Below are positions 45,040 through 55,700 of a DNA stretch of 64,000 bases, one piece after another. Position numbers and translations under genes: made by a program. Numbering within the stretch: position 1 is the first letter of the stretch; each line of letters begins with the position of its first letter. Origin of the DNA: Planctomycetota bacterium (GTDB taxonomy: Bacteria > Planctomycetota > B15-G4); assembly GCA_021604805.1 (NCBI GenBank), contig BQJR01000005.1, positions 1 through 64,000 on the forward strand. Direction: 5' to 3'. The notes beneath the pieces were generated by a model, which made no database searches, was not told where the DNA came from, and saw nothing but the letters and a program-made list of their open reading frames with translations.

Positions 45040-47615
45040 TCACCCGCGCAGACTCTCCGCCGGGCGCACGCGCAACGCCTTCGCGCTCGCGGCCAAGCCC
45101 GAAAGCGCGGCGAGTGTCGCGGTCAGCAACGCCGCGACGGGCAACCACCACCACGGGATCTCGCCCGGCAGCTCGGTGACCCACTTCAAGAACGCCCACG
45201 CCAAAGTGAGCGCGCCGAGTGCACCGAGCGCGCCGGCGACCAAACCGAGCAAGCCGTACTCGATGGCGAGCAGACTCGCGACGCCCTTGCGCGTGACGCC
45301 GAGTGTCTTGAGCAACGCGGCTTCGCGGCGACGTCGCCAGGCGTGCGCCGACACGGAACCGGCGAGCACGGCGAGCCCCGTGAACACGGTGAACAGTCCC
45401 AGCGCGCGGATGCCCATGGCGAGACGGTCGAGCAACTCGGCGAGCTTGCTCAGGATGCGGCGCACGTCGAGCAGGGTCACGTTGGGGTAGGCCACGGCCA
45501 AGCGGTCTTGCACGGGCGCGGTGAGGTCGGCGCCGCTGTCGTCGTCGAGGCGCGCGGTGGCGAGGCGCGCGTGCGGCGCGTCGTCGAGCACACCGGGTTC
45601 GACCACCAGGAAGAAGTTGATGCCGAAGCTGCGCCACTCGACCTCGCGCAGGCTGGTCACCGTGAGCTCGACGGGCACGCCTTGCACGTCGAACGCGAGC
45701 ACGCTGCCGAGACCGAGGCCGTGGTCTTCGGCGAAGTCCGCTTCGAGGCTGGCTTCGTCGACACCGGGTTGCGACCACAGCTCGCCGGCCACGATCGTGT
45801 TGTCCTCGGGCAAACTCTCCATCCAGGTGAGACGACGTTCGCCGCGGAAGCCCCAGCGGCCGCGACCGCGACGCCGGCCGCCGCCCTCCTCGCGCGCCGC
45901 TTCGCGCAGGTCGTCTACTGACACGCCGTCGACCGCGCGGAAGCGGGCCATCAGGATCGGCACCGACTCCACGTTGCGCGCGCCCTCTTCCTGCAGCACG
46001 GTCTGCACGCCGCCCCACTGGTCGCGCTGGATGTCGACGAAGAACGCGCTGGGCGCCTCCTCGGGCAGCGCGCCGCGCATCTCGGAACTGATGCGCGCGC
46101 CGATGACTTCCATCGCGAGCACCACGAGCACGCCGAGGCCGAGCGCGACGAGCGCCCCGCGAGTTCCGGCCGACGGGCGACCGAGCGCGGCCACACCGTT
46201 CAGCACGTACGGCGACAGACGTTCGCGCGGCAAGCGCCCCGCGAGCCCGGTGAGCGCGCGCGCCACGCCGCTCATCAACAGCACGAGCACCACGAGCCCG
46301 CCGATGAAGGCACCCGCTTGCTCCACGCGCTCGCTCTGCCACCACGCCGCCGCGAACAAACCCACGAGCAAGGTGCCCCAGCACGCGATCGACACGAAGC
46401 GCGGCGCGGGCAAGGGTTGCGCGTCGGCACGCAGAACGAGCGCGGGACTCACGCGCCACAACGCGGCCAGCGGCGGCGCGGCGAACAAGAGCGCCACGCC
46501 CACGCCGAGCGCAACACCGCGCAACAACGCCCAAGGCTGCCACGCCACGACCAACTCACTCGGCAACAACTCCGGCAACGCCTGACTCAACAACCAGGGC
46601 AAACTCATCCCGAGCGCGGCGCCGAGCAGCGAACCGATCAGCGCCAAGCCCGCCACGTGACCGAGCGCCATCAAGAGCAACTCACGCGGACGCAAGCCGA
46701 GGCAACGCAGCGTGGCGAAGGCGCGCAGTCGCGCCGCGATCCAAGCGCGCACGATCTGCGCGACGCCCGTCCCGCCGAGCAAGAGCGACAACAAGGCCAC
46801 GAGCCCGAGCGTGTTCTCGAGCCGACCGACCGAACGCTGCAACCCAGGTTGCGCCCGCTCGTGACTATCGACGTCCACGAGTTCGTGTTCGGCGAGACGC
46901 TCTTCGAGGATGTCCTTCAGCGCTTCGGCGGCGGGCGCGCCCGGCGGCAACAGGAACAGCGCGCGGTGCCGCACGCGACTGCCGAAGCCGAGCAGTTGCG
47001 TGCGATCGAGGCCGGCTTTCGAGAGGAACACGCGCGGACCGAGCGTGAGTGAGAAGTCGAGGCGGTCGGGTTCGTCGAGCACGGCGGCGCGCACGACGAA
47101 GCGTTCGCCGCCCACGAGCAGCTCGTCGCCGATGTCGAGGTCGAGCACGCGCAGCAGTTCGGGGTCGGCGGCCACGCCGTCGTTGCCGAGGAGCTCGTCG
47201 AGCGCGGCTTGCGGTTCGAGCACCAGCTCGCCGTGCAGCGGGAAGCGGCCGCGCACGACTTTGAGGTTGGCGAGTTGGCTGCGGCCGGGCGGCGCGCCTT
47301 CGGGCACGGCGGCCGCGACCATCGAGGCCATCTCGTAGGTGTCGGTGCGCTCGTGGCCGGGCGCGAGTTCGACCATGTGGTCGTCGAGTTCGGCGGGCAC
47401 GCGCGACTCGGTGCCGAACATGCGCGCGTCGACGGCGAGGTCGGCGCCGAGCAAGTTGCGCGATTGCGACGCGAGGCCTTCGCGCAGAGCACCCGACAAG
47501 GCCGACACGCCCACGACAGCAGTGACGCCGAGCGCGAGACAGGCCGTGAGGAACACGAGCCGCGAGCGCGACCCGCGCGATTCACGTCGCAGCGCGGCGA
47601 ACAACACGCCGAGCT

Positions 47616-47619
<4 letters not shown>
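45040..47619 (-). CDS. ybbP: FtsX-like ABC transporter permease, YbbP type
   Basis: This is an 859-residue membrane protein with ten predicted helices: one near the N terminus (about 22-42), groups at about 265-430 and 460-515, and three at the C terminus (about 735-850). Two large extracytoplasmic domains lie between. FtsX-like domains occur twice, at about 265-390 and 730-850. This long form is typical of E. coli YbbP. A Gly/Arg-rich loop (GGGRRRGRGRWGFRG, about 573-587) is unusual. The ATG overlaps the ATPase stop by 4 bases, so the two form one transporter. Function of YbbAP is not established; release of hydrophobic compounds or lipoproteins has been suggested for relatives. Confidence 0.87.
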
Positions 47620-48404
<785 letters not shown>

Positions 48405-48573
48405 GGTGTCGGTGCGCGAGGAGTGGGAGAGCGACGTGCGGTGCTAGCATGGCACGATGCCGCGTTCGACCGCATCCCTTGCCTCCGCCCAGCGCGTGAC
48501 TCGTGCGCCACGCCAGTGCGCGCCGCAACACGATCGCGCGCTCGCGGCCCACAGCGCCGCACTCCTCGACCGA

Positions 48574-49323
48574 ATGCGCGCGGCGCTCTCGCTCTCGCTC
48601 TGCGCGCTGATCCTCGCGCTGACTGCCTGCGGCGACGCGTCCGGCGACGAACTGTCCAGACCTGACGAGCGCGCCGGCACGAGCGATGTCCTCGCGCGCG
48701 GCGAAGCAACGGCGGCCGAACAGACTGCCGCCGCGCGCGCCGCCGTGGAGGCGCATCCGGTCGCCACCGTGGTCGTGCTCGGCGACTCGATCTCCGCCGG
48801 TCTGCACCTCGACGAAGACGAAGCCTTCCCGGCGCTCGTGGCCGCGCGTCTCGCCGCTGACGGCCTGCCGGTGCGCATGATCAACGCCGGCGTGAGTGGC
48901 GACACCAGCGCCGGCGGCTTGCGGCGCGTCGACTGGTTGCTCAAGCAGCGGCCGCACGTGTTGGTCGTCGAGCTCGGCGGCAACGACGGCCTGCGCGGGC
49001 AGCCCGTCACCGAGATCTCCGCGAACCTCAGCGGCATCGTGGAGCGCGCGCGCGCCGCCGGGGCCACGCCGCTGCTGCTCGGCATGGCGCTGCCCGCGAG
49101 CATGGGGCCCGACTACGTGGCCGAGTTCCGCGACGCCTACGCATCGCTCGCGGAACGCTTCGAACTGGCCTTCGTGCCCGGCTTCATGGACGACGTGGGC
49201 GGCCGCCCGGCGCTCAACCTCGCCGACGGCTTGCACCCCAACGCCGCTGGCCACGCGCTGCTCGCCGACAAGCTGTACCCCGAGTTGCGTCGCGTGGTCG
49301 CCGAGGTCAGCGGGCTCGACTGA
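48574..49323 (+). CDS. tesA: SGNH/GDSL esterase lipoprotein, TesA-like
   Basis: This is a 249-residue SGNH hydrolase. The lipobox LTAC gives Cys19. Block I is GDSISAG with nucleophile Ser72, block III GGNDGL with Asn137, and block V is DGLHPN with Asp218 and His221. The block II Gly lies in GVSGDTSAGG. This matches TesA (multifunctional thioesterase/lysophospholipase/arylesterase), though here it appears to be lipid-anchored instead of free in the periplasm. It is divergent from ybbA with 169 bases between. The first ATG in this frame (48457) would put a long polar leader before the signal peptide, so 48574 is chosen. Confidence 0.9.
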   Translation: MRAALSLSLCALILALTACGDASGDELSRPDERAGTSDVLARGEATAAEQTAAARAAVEAHPVATVVVLGDSISAGLHLDEDEAFPALVAARLAADGLPVRMINAGVSGDTSAGGLRRVDWLLKQRPHVLVVELGGNDGLRGQPVTEISANLSGIVERARAAGATPLLLGMALPASMGPDYVAEFRDAYASLAERFELAFVPGFMDDVGGRPALNLADGLHPNAAGHALLADKLYPELRRVVAEVSGLD

Positions 49324-49374
49324 AGCAGCGACGTCGGCGCGGACCAACCGTTCGCCGCGCCTGTTCGGTGCGCC

Positions 49375-50367
49375 TCACTCGCCGCGCACCGCGAGCAGGC
49401 GCTCCCGCGTGTCGAAGCTGAGCGCGTAGCGACGCAACAACTGGCCACCGAGGTACGGCGCGCGTCGCGACTCGATGAAGTAGACCTCGGGGGCGTCCAC
49501 GCGGTGACCGGCGAACTCCAGCGTGCCGGCCAGTGTGGCGCCCCACACTTTGTGACCGCGCGCGCCGTTGGGACCGCGCGCCTCGCCGACCACGCGCGCC
49601 TCGCCAGCGAGCTCGAGCACGCCGCGCAAGCTGTCGGGGAAACTCGCCGTGCCACTGAAGCCGGTGTCGACCACGCCGCGCCAACTGCGTTCGCCGACGC
49701 GCATGCTGATCTCGGGGATGCCACCCGGCGTGGTGTAGCGCACGGTGTGTTCGCCGAGCTCGAGCGCGGCGTCGGGCCAGCGCAACTCTTCGCGGGGCGC
49801 GTCGAGCGTGACGACGCCACCGTCGAAGAGCGGCAGTCCGAGGATGCCCATCACGCGATCGGCGCCGCTGCCCGACACGAAGCGGTAGTCGGCCACGAGC
49901 GCTTGTTGCGCGCCGAAGTCGTGGCCGCCGAGCACGAAGTGGTCGATGCCGACGAGCGCGCGCGGCACGACCGTGCCCGAGCCGTCCGAGTTCAGCACTT
50001 CGCCGACGGTGGGCAAGCCGAGCGTCTCGGCCAACTCGGCGTCGAGGCACACGCTCATGCCGGAGCCGCTGTCGAGCGTGAACAGGTACGGGCCCGCGCC
50101 GTTCACCAACACCTGCACGCTGAGTTGCCCGCCGGTGGTGCGCAGCGGCGTGACGATCGTGGGCGCGGCCTCGGCGGACGACGCGCTCGCGGACGCGCGG
50201 TGCACGCTCGGCCCTGCGGGTGCCTCGGGCTGCGCGGGCTCCACCGGCGCGGGCGGCTCCTGCGTCGCGAGCGGGCCCGCCAGCCCGCCGACGAACAGCC
50301 CGGCTGCGAGGACGAGGACTCGCCACGAAGAACCATTGCCCGCCGAAATCAGCACGAAAACTGCCAT
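49375..50367 (-). CDS. exported retropepsin-like aspartyl protease
   Basis: This is a 330-residue protein. A signal peptide or membrane anchor (about 14-32) precedes a Pro/Ala/Ser-rich linker (35-70). Two lobes follow, each with an aspartic protease motif: LDSGSG (Asp99) and VDTGFSG (Asp235). The two-lobe single-chain layout is pepsin-like in plan, but each half is the size of a retropepsin unit. Both catalytic Asp are present, so it may be active. Bacterial relatives include PerP and other 'aspartyl protease family' proteins with few known targets. It is divergent from the HTH regulator at 50454, with 86 bases between. Confidence 0.83.
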   Translation of the reverse strand: MAVFVLISAGNGSSWRVLVLAAGLFVGGLAGPLATQEPPAPVEPAQPEAPAGPSVHRASASASSAEAAPTIVTPLRTTGGQLSVQVLVNGAGPYLFTLDSGSGMSVCLDAELAETLGLPTVGEVLNSDGSGTVVPRALVGIDHFVLGGHDFGAQQALVADYRFVSGSGADRVMGILGLPLFDGGVVTLDAPREELRWPDAALELGEHTVRYTTPGGIPEISMRVGERSWRGVVDTGFSGTASFPDSLRGVLELAGEARVVGEARGPNGARGHKVWGATLAGTLEFAGHRVDAPEVYFIESRRAPYLGGQLLRRYALSFDTRERLLAVRGE

Positions 50368-50438
50368 TTGAAGGTCTCCACCGAGGGGCCGACACGGCGC
50401 GCGTCGACTCGGAGCCTACGCCGACAATCTGCACGTTG

Positions 50439-50455
50439 ATAGATTTGCAAACTAT
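50439..50455 (+). promoter_or_regulatory. palindromic operator overlapping the HTH regulator start
   Basis: TTTGCAAA (50444-50451) is a perfect 8-bp palindrome, flanked by ATAG (50439-50442) and CTAT (50452-50455), which pair if one base is bulged. The ATG of the regulator begins at 50454, within the outer arm, and no ribosome binding site precedes it. The message may be leaderless, or the palindrome may be an autoregulatory site. The site is A/T-rich and stands out in this GC-rich genome. Confidence 0.5.
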
Positions 50456-51047
50456 GGCCACCCCGCTGAGCGACCTCCAACCCGCCCCGATCCGCGACCC
50501 CGCCCAGCTCGAGGCCCTCGCCGAACCCACGCGCTTCGCCATCTTCGAAACGCTGCAGCTCGGCCCCGCGAGCATCCGCGAGATCGCCGAACACCTCGAC
50601 CGACCGGCCGGCTCGCTCTACCGCCACATCGCGCTGCTCGAGGCGCTCGGACTCGTGAAGCGCGTGGAACAAGTGCCCACGGAGCGACGCGCGGCTTGGG
50701 TCTACGCGAGCTTCGAGCCCCTGCCGGCACTGACCTATCAGCGGGGTGACGACGACAGCAACCGGGCGCTCGGCAAAGTGATCGACGCGCTCACGCAACG
50801 CGCCGCGCGCGAGTTCACCGAAGCGCTGCTGCGCGGCGACGTGCGCACGCGCGGCCCGCAGCGCAACGCCTTCGCGAGTCAGTTCCAAGGTTGGCTCAAC
50901 GCCGACGAACTCGCGCAGGTCAACGACCTCCTCGATCAACTCGTCGAACTGCTTCGCGCAGGCACTCGCCGCGCCGACACGCAGCTCGTCTCGCTCGCCA
51001 CCGTGCTGCGCCCGCCGCGCACGGGGTCTTCCGGAGACTCACCTTGA
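50454..51047 (+). CDS. ArsR-like winged-helix transcriptional regulator
   Basis: This is a 197-residue protein. A winged helix-turn-helix (about 15-90) reads LAEPTRFAIFETLQLGPASIREIAEHL and SLYRHIALLEALGLVKRVEQV. This is the ArsR/HTH_20 fold, lacking the metal-binding Cys of ArsR proper. The C-terminal 100 residues are helical and may sense a ligand or dimerise. Translation of the following hydrolase starts inside this gene's stop (TTGA), so the regulator likely controls its own operon and perhaps the divergent protease. The signal is unknown. Confidence 0.83.
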   Translation: MATPLSDLQPAPIRDPAQLEALAEPTRFAIFETLQLGPASIREIAEHLDRPAGSLYRHIALLEALGLVKRVEQVPTERRAAWVYASFEPLPALTYQRGDDDSNRALGKVIDALTQRAAREFTEALLRGDVRTRGPQRNAFASQFQGWLNADELAQVNDLLDQLVELLRAGTRRADTQLVSLATVLRPPRTGSSGDSP

Positions 51048-52537
51048 TTGCGTCGTTCCTTCTCAGCAGCGCGCTGCTCGCACACCTCACCGCCATGACG
51101 TCCGCGGCTCTGCCAACGCTCGCGCCGACCCTCGGGACTGCGCCCGTCGCGCCCGTCGCGCCCGTCGCGCCCGTCGCGCCCGCTGAGCCCGCTGAGCCCG
51201 CTGAGCCCGTCGCGCCCGCTGATGGCTCCGCGCTTGCGCTCAACCCGGCGTTCCCCGAGAGCGTGTTGCTCGACGGCCTGCCGCGTCGCGCCGTGCTCGG
51301 CGCCAGTTTCACACCCGCCTCCGAAGACTTGCTCGCGGGCGCTGCCGACGGCGGTCTCGTCGTCTCGCAGATCTCGGGCCGAGGCAGCTTCCGCAGCGAG
51401 GTCTGGCGCGACGGCGACGTGCTGCTCGGCCTCGGTGAACACGCGATCACCGACATGCCCACGCTCGGCCGCGCGCTCGCGGAACACCGCGCGGGCGAAG
51501 TCGTCAGCGTGCAACGTTGGCGCAACGGCGTCGTGCAAACGCTCGACGTCGAGCTGCGCCCGCACCCGCTCACCGGATTCGAGGGCCTGCGCGTGGAGTA
51601 CGGCTCGGTGCTCGCCGAGGGCGCGCCGCGGCGCACGCTGCTCACGCTGCCCGAAGGCGACGGCCCGCACCCCGCCGTGCTGCTGATCCACGGCGTGGGC
51701 TGCTTCAGTCTCGAGAGCGGGCTCGGCCTCGCGGTGTACGGCGGCTTCGCCGAAGACCTCGCGCGTCGCGGCTACGCCAGCCTGCGCGTGGAGAAGTCGA
51801 GCATGGGCGACAGCCTCGGTGAACCGTGCATGCAGATCGGCTTCGACACGGAGGTCAGCGGTTACCGCGCCGGACTCGCCGCGCTCAAAGCCGACCCGCG
51901 CATCGACACCGAGCGCGTGTTCCTCTTCGGTCACAGCATGGGCGGCATCATCACGGCGCTGCTCGCCAAGGACGAACCGGTGGCCGGTTACGCCGTCTTC
52001 GGCACAGGCATCAGCCACTGGATCGCCTACGAGATCAACAACCTCGTGGACCAGAGCTTGATGCTCAACACGCCGCCGGAGCTGCTCGACGACTACACGC
52101 AGATGCGCCTGCGCGCCAGCTACCAACTCATGGAACTCAAGCGCACGCCCGAGGAGATCATCGCGGAGGAACCGCAACTCGAAGGCTTCTTGCAGAGTTA
52201 CCCGATGAGCCTGCGCTACTTCCAAGAGGTGTACGACATCCCCAAGTTCGCCACGTGGAAAGCCGCCGACGCGCCGGCGCTCGTGATGTGGGGCACGAGT
52301 GATTTCGTGGCCAAGCAACGCGACCACGCGATCCTCGCGCAGGTGCTCGAGACCTGGCGGCCCGGCAGCGTCACGCACCTCGAGTTGGAAGGCGTCGACC
52401 ATCATGCCGCCGCCGCGCCCGACATGCTCAGCGCGATGCGACTCATGCAGCAACCGGGCGGACGTCCACCCGCGCCCGCGATCCTGGATGCCCTGGGATC
52501 CTGGCTCGACGAGCTCAGCGCCCGCGACGACGGCTGA
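51044..52537 (+). CDS. exported PDZ-alpha/beta hydrolase
   Basis: The start is TTG at 51044, overlapping the regulator stop. A signal peptide reads (L)IASFLLSSALLAHLTAM. A Pro/Val/Ala/Glu repeat linker (about 33-59) comes next, then a PDZ-like domain (about 70-190, DGDVLLGLGEHAI). The alpha/beta hydrolase domain (about 190-490) has the oxyanion region LLIHGVGCFS and nucleophile Ser298 (FGHSMGG). The acid is probably the Asp in WGTSDFV and the base the His in GVDHHAAA. It is most like S9/acyl-esterase 'dienelactone' type hydrolases. The PDZ fusion suggests recognition of protein C termini. Substrate unknown. Confidence 0.82.
   Translation: MIASFLLSSALLAHLTAMTSAALPTLAPTLGTAPVAPVAPVAPVAPAEPAEPAEPVAPADGSALALNPAFPESVLLDGLPRRAVLGASFTPASEDLLAGAADGGLVVSQISGRGSFRSEVWRDGDVLLGLGEHAITDMPTLGRALAEHRAGEVVSVQRWRNGVVQTLDVELRPHPLTGFEGLRVEYGSVLAEGAPRRTLLTLPEGDGPHPAVLLIHGVGCFSLESGLGLAVYGGFAEDLARRGYASLRVEKSSMGDSLGEPCMQIGFDTEVSGYRAGLAALKADPRIDTERVFLFGHSMGGIITALLAKDEPVAGYAVFGTGISHWIAYEINNLVDQSLMLNTPPELLDDYTQMRLRASYQLMELKRTPEEIIAEEPQLEGFLQSYPMSLRYFQEVYDIPKFATWKAADAPALVMWGTSDFVAKQRDHAILAQVLETWRPGSVTHLELEGVDHHAAAAPDMLSAMRLMQQPGGRPPAPAILDALGSWLDELSARDDG
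51140..51220 (+). repeat. nine 9-bp in-frame repeats in the hydrolase linker
   Basis: Nine consecutive 9-base units (GCGCCCGTC, or GAGCCCGCT variants) encode Ala-Pro-Val or Glu-Pro-Ala triplets between signal peptide and PDZ domain. Unit number can change without breaking the frame. This is a coding minisatellite that tunes linker length. Confidence 0.9.
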
Positions 52538-52560
52538 GCGCAGCGCGCAGAGAATCCGCA

Positions 52561-52601
52561 GTCGCGCGACGCCTCGGCCTGACACCGACGCGTCGCGCGG
52601 C
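52561..52601. terminator. stem-loop after the hydrolase gene
   Basis: GTCGCGCGACGC (52561-52572) pairs with GCGTCGCGCGGC (52590-52601) over 12 bases with one wobble, around a 17-base loop. It lies 23 bases after the hydrolase stop and is followed by CTTCTC rather than a full T-run. It is probably a weak terminator. The rest of the 52538-52731 spacer shows no other feature. Confidence 0.5.
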
Positions 52602-52731
52602 GCTTCTCGCGCCGAACGGCCGCACAGCCTTCGCGCGCCAGCCTCGCCCGACGGCCTCGCGCCTCAGCATCGCGCGCCGCCTTCTCGCGCCGGCCGCTTG
52701 CACCGCGCGCGCGCGCGGCGACGATGGGGCC

Positions 52732-55700
52732 ATGCTCTGCTCCACACTTCGTCGTGCCCTGTGCCTCGCGCTCTTCGCCGTCTGGCTGCTCGCTGCTTGC
52801 GGCGACACGCCCCCCTCCACGCTGAGCGAGGCCGAGCGCGACCTCGCGCGCTGGCGCGTGGCCGGCGAGTACGCCGAAGAGAACTTCAGCGTGGCGCTGG
52901 AGCACATGGAGCCGCTGCTCGCCGAGAACCCGAGCGCCGAAGATCTGCTCTGGGGCGCCATCGTCATCGAGCGACTGAGCATCCAGGACACCACGCTCGA
53001 CTTGCTCGCCGCGCAGACACGCGCGCTGGAGTTGGCGCAACGCGCCTACGACCTCGCACCACAAGACGCGCGCATGGCGTTCGTGCTCGGCAACTTGCGG
53101 CTCTTGTTCCGCGAGTTGGAGACGGCCGAACCGTTGTTCCGCCAAGTGGTGGCGGCGCAACCCGACGACGCCGCCGCGTGGTTGCAACTCGCGCTCGTGC
53201 TCGATGAGTTCGATCAGGTCGACGAGGCCGAAGCGATCTACCGGCGCATCCGCGAGCTCGGGCTGTCGCACGACTCGCCGCTGCTCTACACCGCGAATCA
53301 CAAGCTCTCGCGCCTGCTCGTGTTCAGTGATCGGCTCGAGGAGTCGGAGCGACTCGCCGCGGAGAACGACGCGAACAAGGAGCGCGTCGCGCTGGAGACG
53401 GGCAAGAACTCGCTCACGGGCGCGCACGTCGTCGACATCGACTTCGGGCCGCTCACGGCGCTCGTGCCGCCGCCGCCGCCGGGCTTGCTCGCGCAGGACA
53501 TCGCGGCCGTGCAGGGCGCGAGCGACGCACAGGGCGCGGGCGACGCACCGAGTGCGAGCGAAACGCAGAGCGCCAGCGGCACGGGCGCTGCTCCGAACGC
53601 GGGCGGCGCGCCGAGCGCGGGCGGCACTCCCGCCGTCACCCAACTCACGCGCATCGAGCTGCCGGCACAGGGCGCGCTGCACGTGCTCGACATGAACGAC
53701 GACGGGCGCCTCGACCTCTTCGCCGCCGACGGCGAGGGCGGCCTGCGCCTCGCGCTGCAAGGCGACGGCGAGAGCTTCGAAGTGCACGGCGTGGGCGTGT
53801 CGCTGGGCCTCGTCCCCGAAGAGCTGCGCGTGCTCGACGCCGACAACAACGGACTGCCCGAAGTGCTGCTGCGCGAAGCCACGCTCGACGGCGGTTTCGA
53901 GAGCAAGCTGCTGCGCGTGAGCGTGACCGACGGCGCGCTCGCCAACGTGGAAGAGCTGCCGCTGCCCTTGTCGCTGGCGCAGAGCGTGGTGGCAGAAGTG
54001 GATGCCGATGGCGACGTCGACCTGCTCGGCGTGGTCCACGACGACACGCTCGGCGGCACGCGTCTCGCACTGCTGAGTCACGCAGGCGCGCTGCAGTTCG
54101 TGGATCGCAGCGAGCAAGCCGGGCTCAGCGGAGTGCGCGCCGACCGCGTGTGGGCCGAGGACCTCGACGGCGACAACGACGTGGACCTGATCGTGCAACA
54201 CGCTGGCGCGCTGAGCGTGCTCGACAACCTGCGCGGTCTCGTGTTCCGCGACGCGCGCGACGACTGGAACCCGCCGCAACAAGCCCCGAGCGACGGCCAC
54301 CTCGACTTCCAAGACCTCGACGCCGACGGTCACGTGGAGATCCTGCTGCGTCGAGACGACACGCTCCTGCGCAGCGCCTGGACCGGCGAGAGCTTCACCC
54401 GACTCGTGAAGCTCGCCGCACTGCCTGCCGGCGCCACGCACTGGGAGCTGCTCGACTTCGACCTCGACGGTCACCTGGATCTGCTCGTGGATCACGACGG
54501 CGGCGTGTCCTGGCGTCGCGGCCCCTTGCTCACGAGCAACGCGGCGGCGAGCTTCGTGGCGATCGCGAACTTGTCAGCAGGTTGGCGCGCGGGCGACCTG
54601 CTCGGCGCCGCCGTCGTGCCCGACGCACAGAGCGCACGCGACCAGCTGCGCGAACGCGGCGTGCGCTCCGGCGAAGGCGACGGCCTGCGCGAGTTCGCCG
54701 TGGCCAAGGGTGGCGGCGTGCACATCGCGCGCGCGGCGACCGCCCGCGGCGTGAGCGTGGAGCTGCAAGGCGTGAGCGACAACTCGCTGGGCGTCGACAC
54801 CTTGGTGGAATGGCGCGCGGGCCTGTTCTACGGCCGGTTGCGCGGACGCGGTCAACGCATGCTGCTCGGCCTGCCCGCCGGTCAGTCGCTCGACATCCTG
54901 CGCGCCACCTGGGCCAACGGCATCGTGTCCTACGTGTTCGACCGCGCGGCCGGCGCGCACGTGCGCGTGGAGCAACCCGATCGCAGCGGCGGCTCCTGCC
55001 CCTTCCTCTACACCTTCGACGGCGAACGCTGGGTCTTCGTCACCGACGTGTTGGGCGCGACCCCGCTCGGCCTGCCCTTCGCGCCCGGCATGTACGTGCC
55101 CTTCGACCACGAGGAAGCGGTGAAGATCGAAGCGCAGCAGATGCGCGCGGTCGACGGCGTGGTGCAACTCGCGATCACCGAGGAGCTGCGCGAGGTCACG
55201 TACCTCGACCGCGCCACGCTGCGCGCGGTGGACCACCCGAGCCACGTGGAGATCCAACCCAACGACGCCTTCGTGCTGCCGCCCTTCCCGCCCGCCGAAG
55301 TGCACGCGCTCGCGGAGTTGTTGCCGCCGGCGCGCGCGCTGGCGAACCGTGCGGCGTCGCCGAGTGAGCGCTTCGCCGACTACGGCGCCGTCGATCGCGG
55401 GCCGCAAGACACGCGGCTCGGCGCGCTCGAGTTCGCGCCCGAGCAAGAGGTGAGCGCCGAGCTGCGCACACTCGACAGCCAGGTCGCGCGTCCCTTCGAA
55501 CTGCTGCCGCTGCAGTTCCAAGGCCTCACGAAACCCTGGAGTCTCGACCTCGAGTTCGGCGCCACGCCAGCCGAGCGCGAGGCGATCGCCGCCGCGCCGC
55601 GCGTGCGCCTCGTGCTCACCGGCTGGCTGCAATGGGGCGACGCGAGCGTGAACCTCGCCGCCGCCGAACACCCGCACTACAGCTACGAGATCCCGGTGTT

